Of a DNA stretch of 64,000 bases, positions 30,218 to 42,518 are shown one piece after another. The position numbers were made by a program, and so were the translations under genes. Position 1 is the first letter of the stretch. The number at the start of each line of letters is the position of its first letter. Source of the stretch: Avibacterium sp. 21-586 (GTDB taxonomy: Bacteria; Pseudomonadota; Gammaproteobacteria; Enterobacterales; Pasteurellaceae); NCBI RefSeq assembly GCF_026226775.1, contig NZ_JAKKOD010000001.1:744001-808000 (forward strand), in the 5' to 3' direction. The notes under the pieces were generated by a model. The model made no database searches. It had not been told where the DNA came from and worked only from the letters and a program-made list of their open reading frames with translations.

Positions 30218-32414
30218 ATAATCTATTCTGCTCTACTTGGGTAAATTTTTCTGTCTTTTCTCCTTGCAACAGCTGGTAATAATAATCGTAAGCGAGCACA
30301 TTTTGCACATAACCACGAGTTTCATAAAACGGAATGGTGGCGATAAATTCTGCCATTGTAAGCTTGCCATTGGATTTTGCCAGCCAGCTATCAACACGCC
30401 GAGCGCCTGCATTGTAAGCAGCGGCAATTAAAATGCGATTATTACCATATTTTTCTGCAAGTTGATCAAGATGAGTTGTACCAAGCATAATATTATCAAT
30501 AGGATCAAACAGTTGGCTCTCTTTTTTATAAGGGAGTTGATCTTGCTCTGCCGTGAGCTTCGCCGTGCTTGGTAACAGTTGCATCAACCCGCGCGCATTG
30601 GCAGAAGAGGTTACATTTGCGCGCCACGCACTTTCTTGTCGAGCGATTGCCATAGCAAAAGTGCGGTGGATTTTTGCGTTATTTTTATTATTGATAAATA
30701 AATCAAACCACGTTTGGTAAGTGTTAGGTAAACGCAAGGCAATATAATCCCACGCTTTCGCCTGAATTGTAGCTTCCACTTGCAAATCAGCCCACTGATT
30801 TTGTTCGGCATAGTGCGCTAAGGCAAGCTTGCCCGCAAAATCCGAGCTATCTAACAATGCCCGCCATTCACGCTGAATATTAGCACGATCATTTAGAGTC
30901 TGTAACTCATTAATACGCGCAAATTGTTTAGCATAGCGCTGTAAAGATTGTTCATTTGATGAAAAAGTTTTCATTGTAGGCTGATAATCCGCCCCCAAAC
31001 GCAGTGCTGCAAGCATAGGGTAAAATCCGCGTGCATTTCGCTGCATTTGTTGCCAAATCTGTGTGGCTTGTGTGGTTTTGCCTTGCTTAAATAACACTTC
31101 ACCTTGCCAATATCGCCATTCATCTTTCTGTTTACCTTGTTCCGAAAGCAAATTTAGCCAAGGTTGAATATCCGCTTTTTCACGCAAGGCTACACGAATA
31201 CGGCGCTCAGTTTGTTTATCTTCTTTTAAGGTTTGCAGGGTTTCGTCACGCCATTGCTGAATAGACGGATTTTCGCTATCAAAAAGCTGGCTTAGCAAGG
31301 CAGATTGCCAGCCTTGAGTTTGCGCTGGCGATAAATTAAAGCGAACCGCCCATTGTTGTAAGTGGGCAAAAGGCGTGCTGACATTGAGCTGATCTTCCGT
31401 AATCGTTTTAATAAAACGAGGCATTACGGCAAGCAAAATTTGCTTATTTTCATCATTGGCAGGCAAATTTTCTATATAAAAAGTATTGCTTGCAGAAAGC
31501 AATAAACGCGGTGATTTCAATAAGTTAACCAAATTTGTCAGCCAATTTTTTAATTCAGCATCTCGCGTAAGCGCCGCCAATTCGCTAATTAAGGCACGAT
31601 TATTTTTTTCTACGGCGAGCAAGGCACGCTGTTTGATTAAATCTTCAGTAATCACGCCCTGCTCGTAGGCCTGCTGGAAAATAGCTTGGCATTGAGTGGG
31701 CGAGCTATTTCCTGTGAGCCATAATGCGTTGATTGTTGTAGCAAGTGCGGTGTTTTTTTCTATAATGTTGTCTGCTGTCGCTTCTGGTTCTGTTTGCGAT
31801 AAAGGGTGCTTTTCTTGCTGCTGCGCCATCATCACAATGCAAGATGTGGTGTTATCTTTGGATAAATCGTTCACATTGGATAAAATTGCCTGCCAATTTT
31901 GTGTGTCGTATTGTTGTTGCAGCCAATAATTAGATAAATTCTTGAGCGGAAAATCAGGGTATTTCTTCGCAAAATCAATAACTTCATCAAAAGACAAAGC
32001 AGCTTTTTTCGCTGTTAGAAATTGATGTTCCGCATAAGGTAAGAGTGGATAATCTTGCAGCTGAGCCAACAATGCTTTGACAATACCTAATGTGGTTTCA
32101 CTTTGGGAAAGGGCTAAATATTGTTGCAGTTTACGATAAATTTCACGTTCGTGCGCCAGTTTTTGTTGGCTTACTAACAATGCTTTTGCGGGATCATTAT
32201 TTTCAGGGCTAACATCAGCTTTATTGACATTTTGCCCTTCCGCGGCATTTTGCTTTTCCGTTACATTTTGCTCTTGCTTTACATTTTCTGTCGCTTTTAT
32301 TTCTTTATTTTGTACGGTTGAATGCGCTACACGAGCTGGCTGTGCTGAATTTCCCCATACGAAAAGGGAAAGTGAAGATAAACTTAAGGTAAGCAAGGTT
32401 TGGGTAAATTTCAT
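30213..32414 (-). CDS. slt: Soluble lytic murein transglycosylase
   Basis: Cleaves peptidoglycan glycan strands, releasing 1,6-anhydromuropeptides, in the periplasm. It has 733 residues from ATG 32412-32414, chosen because it gives a proper signal peptide MKFTQTLLTLSLSSLSLFVWGNSA; a longer start would bury it. A long helical superhelix follows a Gln/Asn/Glu-rich linker (near residues 35-75). The C-terminal catalytic domain has AIARQESAWRANVTSSANARGLMQLLPSTA near residue 585 with the catalytic Glu, and AAYNAGARRVDSWL. The linker is longer than in E. coli Slt70 (about 645 residues). Confidence 0.93.
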   Translation of the reverse strand: MKFTQTLLTLSLSSLSLFVWGNSAQPARVAHSTVQNKEIKATENVKQEQNVTEKQNAAEGQNVNKADVSPENNDPAKALLVSQQKLAHEREIYRKLQQYLALSQSETTLGIVKALLAQLQDYPLLPYAEHQFLTAKKAALSFDEVIDFAKKYPDFPLKNLSNYWLQQQYDTQNWQAILSNVNDLSKDNTTSCIVMMAQQQEKHPLSQTEPEATADNIIEKNTALATTINALWLTGNSSPTQCQAIFQQAYEQGVITEDLIKQRALLAVEKNNRALISELAALTRDAELKNWLTNLVNLLKSPRLLLSASNTFYIENLPANDENKQILLAVMPRFIKTITEDQLNVSTPFAHLQQWAVRFNLSPAQTQGWQSALLSQLFDSENPSIQQWRDETLQTLKEDKQTERRIRVALREKADIQPWLNLLSEQGKQKDEWRYWQGEVLFKQGKTTQATQIWQQMQRNARGFYPMLAALRLGADYQPTMKTFSSNEQSLQRYAKQFARINELQTLNDRANIQREWRALLDSSDFAGKLALAHYAEQNQWADLQVEATIQAKAWDYIALRLPNTYQTWFDLFINNKNNAKIHRTFAMAIARQESAWRANVTSSANARGLMQLLPSTAKLTAEQDQLPYKKESQLFDPIDNIMLGTTHLDQLAEKYGNNRILIAAAYNAGARRVDSWLAKSNGKLTMAEFIATIPFYETRGYVQNVLAYDYYYQLLQGEKTEKFTQVEQNRLY

Positions 32415-32510
32415 AACATTCCTTTTTATGGCGCTTTTTAGATAAGACAAAAATTTGGTAAAAAACACCGCACTTTTATGCTGTTCTACTCTATTTTCAT
32501 AACTGCATTT

Positions 32511-32539
32511 ATAAACAAAAGCCCGAATAAATCGGGCTT
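32511..32539 (-). terminator. Terminator of the yajC-secD-secF operon
   Basis: aagcccga / tcgggctt form an 8-bp stem with a T-rich run on the minus strand, 64 bases after secF. Single uptake cores at 32467 and 32577 flank it and could pair with each other around it. Confidence 0.8.
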
Positions 32540-32602
32540 AAAATTTAACTGATGATTAGACCGCATTTGGCTAAAAAAGTGCGGTGAAATTTTTCAACCT
32601 TT

Positions 32603-33571
32603 TTATGGCAATTCGTCAATATCGTCTTTATTCACTTTTTGAATAACCATATGTTCACGTCTTAAACCGAGATCATAGGCGATACTAATAGCAATATAAA
32701 TGGTTGAATAAGTACCAAAACCGATACCGATTAAAAGGGCTAATGAGAAACTATGAATCGTAGGCCCACCAAACACAAACAACGCGATCACCACGAAAAG
32801 CGTTGTGATCGATGTCATCAAGGTTCTTGATAAGGTTTGGGTGAGTGAAATATCAATAATCTCCACCGTATCAATGCGGCGAATTTTGCGGAAATTTTCA
32901 CGCACACGGTCAAACACCACAATACTATCGTTCAATGAGTATCCCACCACCGATAAAATGGCTGCCACAAAAGTTAGGTCCATCTCAATTTGGAAATAAG
33001 AAAAGATCCCGAGCGTAACAATCACATCGTGCGCAAGGGCAACAATGCCACCAGCCGCTAAACGCCATTCAAAGCGAAATGCAATATAGGCAAGCAACAT
33101 TAATAAGGTGATCAAGGTTGCATAAATCGCGCCTTGAGTCAGTTCTTCCCCCACATTGGGACCAACAAATTCCACGCTACGAATTTGGATATCATTATCC
33201 AATTTATTTAACATTGCCTTGATTTGCGTACCAATATCCGCGCCTCCTGCCGAAGCGGAAAGACGGATTATTACATCACGCACGCCACCAGTGGTTTGCA
33301 CTAACGGGCTGTCGATACCATTTTCTTTTAAGGTGGCACGGATTTTTTCTAAATCAGCCGGTTGGGAAAAATGCGTATCCACCACCGTACCGCCAGTGAA
33401 ATCCAAGCCCCAGTTAAAGCCTTTGGTTACAATGCTTGTAATACAAAGTGCGGTAACAATTAATGAGAAAATATAACCCACAAGGCGGTAGCGCATAAAT
33501 GGGATAAGCCTAAACGGCAAGATTACCCCTTTATATTCATTTACTTTTTTATCTTTTGCAAATAAGCTCAT
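32603..33571 (-). CDS. secF: Protein translocase subunit SecF
   Basis: An RND-type membrane subunit that, with SecD and YajC, uses proton motive force to help proteins finish crossing the inner membrane through SecYEG. It has 322 residues from ATG 33569-33571, which has AGGTGG five bases ahead. It has six membrane segments with a periplasmic loop after the first. KGFNWGLDFTGGTVVDTHF (near residue 45) and SVVGYSLNDSIVVFDRVREN (near residue 220) are family signatures. It starts 10 bases after secD. Confidence 0.97.
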   Translation of the reverse strand: MSLFAKDKKVNEYKGVILPFRLIPFMRYRLVGYIFSLIVTALCITSIVTKGFNWGLDFTGGTVVDTHFSQPADLEKIRATLKENGIDSPLVQTTGGVRDVIIRLSASAGGADIGTQIKAMLNKLDNDIQIRSVEFVGPNVGEELTQGAIYATLITLLMLLAYIAFRFEWRLAAGGIVALAHDVIVTLGIFSYFQIEMDLTFVAAILSVVGYSLNDSIVVFDRVRENFRKIRRIDTVEIIDISLTQTLSRTLMTSITTLFVVIALFVFGGPTIHSFSLALLIGIGFGTYSTIYIAISIAYDLGLRREHMVIQKVNKDDIDELP

Positions 33572-33581
33572 CGTAACCACC

Positions 33582-35432
33582 TTAAATAGATAATTTCTCA
33601 ACGCGTTTGCCACCGTAAAGTAAATTTACCAGCATTCGAGTTCCTGTAATTGCAGTAAACATTGAGATCGCAACACCTAATGAAAGAGTGATTGCAAAGC
33701 CTTTAATTGGACCGGTTCCCACCGCATAAAGCACGATAGAAGTTAAAATGGTGGTTAAGTTGGCATCAAAAATACTGCTGAATGCACCGCTATACCCCTC
33801 ATTAATTGCTTGTTGAACGGTGCGGCCATTACGAATTTCTTCTTTAATTCGCTCAAAAATCAGCACGTTTGCATCTACAGACATACCCACCGAAAGAATG
33901 ATCCCCGCAATCCCCGGCATTGTTAGCGTAGCCCCCGGAATTAACGACATCAAACCCACTAGCAAGACCATATTGGCAAGCAATGCCATACTTGCAAATA
34001 AGCCGAACACTTTATAGTAAATCAGCATAAACACCACGGTAATGGCTAAGCCCCAAAGCCCAGCTTGCAAACCTTGTTCCACATTTTGCGCACCGAGTGA
34101 TGGCCCAACGGTACGTTCTTCCACAATTTGGATTGGTGCGGTCAATGCCCCAGAACGTAATAACACGGAAAGATTAAGCGCTTCATTTGGACTATCAATC
34201 CCTGTGATTTGGAATTGACTACCAAAACGCCCTTGGATCGTGGCAATATTAATCACTTCTTCGTGTTTAGCGAGAACTGTTTTGCCATTTTCATCTTTTT
34301 TACCGCTGTCTTTATATTCGACATACAAGGTTGCCATTGGCTTTTTCAGATTCATTTTGGTGGTTTGCGACATCATATCGCCACCTTCACTATCCAAGGT
34401 GACACTTACTTGTGGCGTACCTGAATTTTGATCAACCCCTGATGACGCATTGACAATATGTTCACCACCTAATACCGCACGTTTGTACAGCACCACTGGT
34501 CGACCGTTACGATCAAACTTCACTTCAGAATCTGAAGGCACCATTCCACGCATCGCTGCATCAACATTGGCGTTTTGATTCACTAAACGAAACTCAAGGG
34601 TTGCTGTTGCACCTAAAATTTCTTTTGCGCGCGCCGTATCTTGAACCCCCGGTAATTCCACCACAATACGCTCTGCACCTTGGCGTTGAATCACGGGTTC
34701 AGAAACGCCCAATTCTTCCACACGGCGGCGTAAAATACTCAAGTTTTGCTCAATGGCGTGATCGCGCGCTTCATTTAGCGCTGCATCAGATAAGGTTAAA
34801 GAAAGGGTGTTATTGGAAATTTCACGAATATCTAAATTGGGGTGTGTTTGACGCAATAAACGCTGAACAGCTGAAAGCTGATCAGGATTTTTCAGGGTAA
34901 CCACAGTACTATGATTTTCTCCTGCGCGAATAGTGGTATATTGATATTTCGCTTTACGCAATTCGCCCAATAAACCGTCTTGCAACTGCTCTTGACGTTT
35001 CGCCAACGCAGTATTCATATCCACTTCCATCAAAAAGCGCACACCACCACGCAAGTCCAAGCCCCATTTCATTGGTGAGCCACCAATATCAGAGAGCCAT
35101 TTTGGTGTGGCAGGCGCAAGGTTAAGCGCCACCGAATAGCCATTGCCTAATTTTTCGCTAATTTTATCTTTAGCAAGCAGCTGATCATCGGTGTTATTAA
35201 AACGAGCAAGAATTGAACCATTTTCTAATTTAATGGATTTTGTGGTGAGATGATTTTCGTTAAGAAGCGTTTGCACATTGCTAAGGGTTGTGGTGTTGGC
35301 TTCTTGTCCACGCGTTCCTGAAATTTGAACGGCTGGGTCTTCACCGTAAAGATTTGGGAGAGAATATAAAACACCAATGGCGACCACAAGGGTCACCATT
35401 ATATTCTTCCATAAAGGGTAACGATTTAACAT
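33582..35432 (-). CDS. secD: Protein translocase subunit SecD
   Basis: Partner of SecF in the SecDF-YajC complex. It has 616 residues (615 in E. coli). The first membrane segment (NIMVTLVVAIGVLYSLPNLYG) is followed by the large periplasmic domain, with WGLDLRGGVRFLMEVD near residue 122, and then five membrane segments with ILSVGMSVDANVLIFERIKEEIR near residue 515. The Asp residue needed for proton flow is in that last motif. It lies between yajC and secF. Confidence 0.98.
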   Translation of the reverse strand: MLNRYPLWKNIMVTLVVAIGVLYSLPNLYGEDPAVQISGTRGQEANTTTLSNVQTLLNENHLTTKSIKLENGSILARFNNTDDQLLAKDKISEKLGNGYSVALNLAPATPKWLSDIGGSPMKWGLDLRGGVRFLMEVDMNTALAKRQEQLQDGLLGELRKAKYQYTTIRAGENHSTVVTLKNPDQLSAVQRLLRQTHPNLDIREISNNTLSLTLSDAALNEARDHAIEQNLSILRRRVEELGVSEPVIQRQGAERIVVELPGVQDTARAKEILGATATLEFRLVNQNANVDAAMRGMVPSDSEVKFDRNGRPVVLYKRAVLGGEHIVNASSGVDQNSGTPQVSVTLDSEGGDMMSQTTKMNLKKPMATLYVEYKDSGKKDENGKTVLAKHEEVINIATIQGRFGSQFQITGIDSPNEALNLSVLLRSGALTAPIQIVEERTVGPSLGAQNVEQGLQAGLWGLAITVVFMLIYYKVFGLFASMALLANMVLLVGLMSLIPGATLTMPGIAGIILSVGMSVDANVLIFERIKEEIRNGRTVQQAINEGYSGAFSSIFDANLTTILTSIVLYAVGTGPIKGFAITLSLGVAISMFTAITGTRMLVNLLYGGKRVEKLSI

Positions 35433-35466
35433 AACTTTCCAGTTCCCTTGCGGAAATAGTTAATAA

Positions 35467-35766
35467 TTAAAGGCTTTTTAATGAACCTTTTGGTAACACA
35501 GAAACAATGAAATCACGTTTAATGGTAATTTCTGTACTGTCATTTAATGCAAGAACAACGTAATCGCTTTCTGCCGTGATTTTGGTAATTTTACCAATAA
35601 TACCGCCAGAAGTAAGAACTTCCGTGCCTTTTGCTAACTCAGCCATTAATTGTTTATGTGCTTTATTACGTTTTGCTTGTGGACGATAAATCATAAAATA
35701 GAAAATCAATCCAAACAGAACAAAAATAAACAACATTGACATTGGGCTACCTTGTTGAGCTTCCAT
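35467..35766 (-). CDS. yajC: Preprotein translocase accessory subunit YajC
   Basis: A 99-residue single-span membrane protein of the SecDF-YajC complex. The membrane segment MLFIFVLFGLIFYFMIYRPQAKRNK (residues about 12-36) and GTEVLTSGGIIGKITKI are the family hallmarks. It is the first gene of the yajC-secD-secF operon. The 212-base gap upstream, towards the hemerythrin gene, holds the promoter and an uptake core near 35851. Confidence 0.96.
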   Translation of the reverse strand: MEAQQGSPMSMLFIFVLFGLIFYFMIYRPQAKRNKAHKQLMAELAKGTEVLTSGGIIGKITKITAESDYVVLALNDSTEITIKRDFIVSVLPKGSLKSL

Positions 35767-35939
35767 CTTTAATCCTTTTTGTTAGTTAATGAAAATGTAG
35801 AGCGTTAAAATAGCATAAAAACCCTTTATTGACAAAGCGCTTTTGCAAAAGTGCGGTGATTTATGTTAAGTTTTTTGCCACAAAAATTTCAGTAAAAAGC
35901 ACCGCTCTTTATGTTTGTAGAACGCATTGTAGAAAACAT

Positions 35940-35963
35940 AAAACCTGCAAAAATGCAGGTTTT
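35940..35963. terminator. Terminator after the hemerythrin gene
   Basis: aaaacctgca / tgcaggtttt form a perfect 10-bp stem with a 4-base loop. T runs lie on both strands, but it sits 15 bases after the stop of the minus-strand gene at 35979. Confidence 0.85.
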
Positions 35964-35978
35964 ATTTTATGCATTAAT

Positions 35979-37728
<1,750 letters not shown>

Positions 37729-37745
37729 TTAATAGGCATTAGCGA

Positions 37746-38837
37746 TTAATCTAAGCCCGTTACATTGGGATTTTTTGTAATAAACATCGCATCGCCATAA
37801 CTGAAAAAACGGTAGCCATTTTGCACCGCACTTTCATAGGCTTGCATTGTGTACTTGTATCCTGCAAAGGCAGAAACCAGCATAATCAGCGTGCTTTCTG
37901 GCAAATGGAAATTGGTGATTAACGCGTCCACCACAAGGAATTTTTTGCCCGGGTAAAGAAAGATGGACGTATCAGAAAAATATGGCTCGAGCAGTTGGCT
38001 GCCCTGATTTTCTTGGCTAAATAACGCCGCACTTTCAATGGAACGCACTGAGGTTGTTCCCACAGCAATCACACGCTTACCGTTGGCTTTGGTGCGCAAA
38101 ATGGCGTCCACCGTTTCCTGCGGCACTTCCACATATTCCGCGTGCATTTTGTGATCTTCAATATTTTCTACCCGCACAGGCTGAAATGTACCAGCGCCAA
38201 CGTGCAAGGTCACAAAGGCAAAATTCACGCCTTTCACTTTCAGCTTTTCTAATAATTCATTATCAAAATGCAAGCCCGCGGTAGGGGCAGCCACGGCGCC
38301 CGGCACTTTGTTATAGACTGTTTGATAGCGTTCTTTATCGGCATCTTCATCAGGACGATCAATATAAGGTGGCAGTGGCATATGCCCGATTTGTTGCAGC
38401 ACGTCTAAAAGTGCGGTACTTTTTTCTGCCATTTCTAGCTCAAATAAGGTATCGTGGCGGGCTTTCATTACCATTTTAATCCCCTTACCTTCGCCTAATT
38501 TATCTTCACCAAGAAACAGTTCCGCCCCTTCTTTCGGCGCTTTGGAAGAGCGAATATGTGCCAGAAAACGATCTTCCGACAAAATGCGCTCCACCAACAC
38601 TTCAATCTTACCGCCACTGGCTTTGCGTCCATACATTCTCGCTGGGATCACACGGGTATTATTAAAAATCAATAAATCCCCTTCGTTGATCAAATCCACC
38701 ACATCGGCAAAAGTGCGGTGAAAAAGTTCACCATTTTCACCATTAAGCTGTAATAAACGGCTAGCGGTGCGATCTGCGTTGGGATAACGAGCGATCAATT
38801 CATCTGGTAAATCAAAATAAAAATCTGAAACACGCAT
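37746..38837 (-). CDS. queA: S-adenosylmethionine:tRNA ribosyltransferase-isomerase
   Basis: Makes epoxyqueuosine on tRNA from preQ1 using the ribosyl part of SAM. It has 363 residues, near the usual 356. The opening [34 protein letters not shown] near residue 60, [11 protein letters not shown] near 187 and [12 protein letters not shown] near 214 are typical. It is 53 bases upstream of tgt on the same strand, the standard queA-tgt order. Confidence 0.97.
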   Translation of the reverse strand: MRVSDFYFDLPDELIARYPNADRTASRLLQLNGENGELFHRTFADVVDLINEGDLLIFNNTRVIPARMYGRKASGGKIEVLVERILSEDRFLAHIRSSKAPKEGAELFLGEDKLGEGKGIKMVMKARHDTLFELEMAEKSTALLDVLQQIGHMPLPPYIDRPDEDADKERYQTVYNKVPGAVAAPTAGLHFDNELLEKLKVKGVNFAFVTLHVGAGTFQPVRVENIEDHKMHAEYVEVPQETVDAILRTKANGKRVIAVGTTSVRSIESAALFSQENQGSQLLEPYFSDTSIFLYPGKKFLVVDALITNFHLPESTLIMLVSAFAGYKYTMQAYESAVQNGYRFFSYGDAMFITKNPNVTGLD

Positions 38838-38923
38838 AATTATTCACGATAAAATACAAAGCTAAAAAGTGGAGGTAGTCTATTGAGATTTTGTCAATTT
38901 AACAAGAAAAAAGCATAAAAAAA

Positions 38924-38968
38924 ACCGCACTTTTTTGTGTAAATCCATCAGACATTTAAAAGTACGGT
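38924..38968 (-). terminator. Terminator after argG (imperfect uptake-signal pair)
   Basis: accgcactttt at 38924 and aaaagtacggt at 38958 form an 11-bp stem with one mismatch, followed on the minus strand by an eight-T run. It lies 22 bases after the argG stop. Confidence 0.8.
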
Positions 38969-38990
38969 TAAAGATATTAACTCATATTAA

Positions 38991-40340
<1,350 letters not shown>

Positions 40341-40356
40341 TTAATAATTTATGAGT

Positions 40357-40372
40357 AAGTAACCGTTTGCGC
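40357..40372 (-). promoter_or_regulatory. PurR-like operator upstream of argG
   Basis: On the minus strand the 16-mer gcgcaaacggttactt matches every fixed position but the first of the PurR consensus ANGCAANCGNTTNCNT. It is 26-41 bases upstream of the argG start, downstream of a possible -10 (tgataataa). The match is seen; control of argG by purines is inference. Confidence 0.6.
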
Positions 40373-40436
40373 GATTTAAAATCAGCTTATTATCAATGAA
40401 ATTTTCCCTAAAGTCTATTCTACATTAAAGAGATTT

Positions 40437-41264
40437 TTAGTTGATCGGTATCATTAAGTTAGGATCTGGGTACTGATAAACAAAGCCCAGCTCCTGAGAA
40501 ATTTTATTACCCTCAATAATCCGTATCGGATCACTTTCTAAACACACAAAGTGCGGTACAATTAAAGCCAATTTTTTTGCTACATTAGTATAATAATCCT
40601 TTTTCTTTGGGTGATTGGGCGCAGAAAGATGATATAAACGATGCCCACAAGGCGTATCTAATAATAGCTCAATAGCTCTCACGCAATCATCTAGATGCAC
40701 AAGATTGACTGGCGTATTACCGTGCGGTAAATGCGTTTTCCCTGCTAAAGAATAAACAGGATGTCGCGCCAAACCAATTAATCCCGCAAAACGAATAATA
40801 TCGCAATCTATATTTGGTAACATCGCCAGCCATTGCTCAATTTCTAACAAGCCTCGCCCAATTTCACCATCTGGCTGTGGGATCTGTTGCTCATCAAAAT
40901 ATCCACTTTTCATAGGAAAAACAGAAGTAGAGCTGACAAAAATGAAATGCTGAACACCGTGGTTTAATGCCTCATTAACTAAATTTTTAATACCAAGAAT
41001 ATAATCTTTCACATTAAAAAAATATTGGCTGGGTGGAATGTTTATCACAAGGCAATCCACAGTAAGTAAAGCAGATAAATCTTCAGGCTCACTATCAATT
41101 TCAGGGTCAAGCATTAACCGATAGGCTTCTAATCGCATTAAACGCATTTGTTCCACATCACTTTGTATCCGTTTTGAGCCTTTAACCACCCAACCTAAAT
41201 TTTTCAAATGTCTCCCTAAAGAAAAGCCTAGCCACCCTAGCCCAACTATCGCAACAGATCGCAT
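40437..41264 (-). CDS. NAD(P)-binding protein of the YeeZ / extended SDR type
   Basis: A 275-residue Rossmann-fold protein. The dinucleotide-binding loop VAIVGLGWLGFSLGRHL is at residues 4-20, followed by a core with FIFVSSTSVFPMKSG (near residue 107) and VNLVHLDDCVRAIELLL (near 188). These are the features of YeeZ-like proteins, which have an unknown reaction. The Tyr of the usual YxxxK motif is not evident, so catalytic activity is uncertain. It is a single gene, 105 bases from the argG start and on the same strand. Confidence 0.8.
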   Translation of the reverse strand: MRSVAIVGLGWLGFSLGRHLKNLGWVVKGSKRIQSDVEQMRLMRLEAYRLMLDPEIDSEPEDLSALLTVDCLVINIPPSQYFFNVKDYILGIKNLVNEALNHGVQHFIFVSSTSVFPMKSGYFDEQQIPQPDGEIGRGLLEIEQWLAMLPNIDCDIIRFAGLIGLARHPVYSLAGKTHLPHGNTPVNLVHLDDCVRAIELLLDTPCGHRLYHLSAPNHPKKKDYYTNVAKKLALIVPHFVCLESDPIRIIEGNKISQELGFVYQYPDPNLMIPIN

Positions 41265-41577
41265 ATTCCCCTCAATATAATTAAATGATAAAACGGTTAA
41301 TCTCTACTCCCCTGCTAAAGGAGGTTTAAATTTGAACAAAATACCCCATAAGAGTAATTGCATTCTTGCAAAAAATCTAATTAAATCATTATGGCTAATA
41401 GAAAGCTATGCTAGCACATTAAAAAGAAATTCAATAACACCTAATTTTTTGTAAATTTACGTATATATAGTGTAAATGTCATCAATTAATACTATACAAG
41501 CATATTCTTTACTATATAATCCGCCATTTTATTATTCCGTATATTTAACCTTAACAACATAAAGGAGCTTCAATCCA
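41265..41577. promoter_or_regulatory. Control region of the lipoprotein-adhesin locus
   Basis: A 313-base AT-rich spacer between the divergent yeeZ-like and OmpA-lipoprotein genes. A perfect -10 (tataat) lies at 41515-41520 with only a weak -35 (ctatac) 17 bases upstream, which suggests an activator. A 10-base palindrome gtaaatttac is at 41451-41460. An AAGGAG ribosome site precedes the ATG at 41578. I see no other gene. Confidence 0.5.
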
Positions 41578-42471
41578 ATGAAATCAACATATTGCAAGTT
41601 AGCCCTAGCACTTTTTCCATTAATTGCTACGGGTTGCACCGCTCAAAAGTTACATTGGCAAAATACAAAATCTGTTGCCTATACGGATGTTGTCCCTGAA
41701 GGACGTTCATCCGTCGTTATTTATCGTCAAGATGGGGCGATTGAAGGACCGACAGTTAATACTTATATCAATGGCGAATATTTGGCTTCTTTACAACCAA
41801 ATGCCTACCGTCAAGAGACGGTTTGTGCCGAAAATCAACGTTTATATGCGGAGTTTACTCACCAAGACCCAGGTTATCGTGAAAAAGCAAAAGACGGTAC
41901 ATATTATGATTTACCTGTCAATGCGGTGTCATTCTTTAAAGTGGTTTCCCACAATGGAAGACCAGCTTTACAAGCTGTCGCACCAGAACAAGCGAAAGAA
42001 GAATTAAAAGGGTTGCCAGAGCAAACCCATACCTTAGCTCGTGTGGACCACTTAAAATCTTGTCCTAAAGTGTTAAAAAAATACAATCTAGAGGCCTCTG
42101 CCCTATTCAAATTTAACCGTGCAGATTATCAAAATATGCTACCAAAAGGTAAACAAGAAATTGCCGAAGTGGCAGCAGACATTAAACAAAATCTAGATAA
42201 GATTGCTGATATTGTTGTTGTAGGCCATACCGACCCAGAAGGTAATGACGCATACAACCTAAAATTATCGACAAAACGTGCAGACACCGTGAAAAGAGCG
42301 CTTACTGCTGGTGGCATTGATGGTCGTCTAATTAAAGCGGAAGGGCGTGGAGAAACGGAATTACTTATTGCAAATTGCCGTGAATTACATCCGAAAAATG
42401 CCAAAGCACGCCAAATGTGTAACCAACCAAATCGTCGTGTAAGCATTGTTGTACACGGAACACAAGAATAA
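41578..42471 (+). CDS. OmpA-domain outer-membrane lipoprotein
   Basis: A 297-residue predicted lipoprotein. The signal peptide ends in a lipobox (LIATGC, Cys near residue 20). An N-terminal region of about 170 residues of unknown fold is followed by an OmpA-like peptidoglycan-binding domain (residues about 175-295). That domain has ALFKFNRADYQNMLPKG, VVVGHTDPEGNDAYNLKLST and NRRVSIVVHG. It would tether the outer membrane to the cell wall. Only 47 bases separate it from the giant adhesin gene, so the two are probably co-transcribed. OmpA-domain genes are known beside Bap/type I secretion loci in Acinetobacter, so a role in display of the adhesin is plausible but inferred. Confidence 0.85.
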   Translation: MKSTYCKLALALFPLIATGCTAQKLHWQNTKSVAYTDVVPEGRSSVVIYRQDGAIEGPTVNTYINGEYLASLQPNAYRQETVCAENQRLYAEFTHQDPGYREKAKDGTYYDLPVNAVSFFKVVSHNGRPALQAVAPEQAKEELKGLPEQTHTLARVDHLKSCPKVLKKYNLEASALFKFNRADYQNMLPKGKQEIAEVAADIKQNLDKIADIVVVGHTDPEGNDAYNLKLSTKRADTVKRALTAGGIDGRLIKAEGRGETELLIANCRELHPKNAKARQMCNQPNRRVSIVVHGTQE

Positions 42472-42518
42472 TGAGATACATCATCTAAGCAATTTAAGAG
42501 TTTAAAGGTAAAAAAGTA

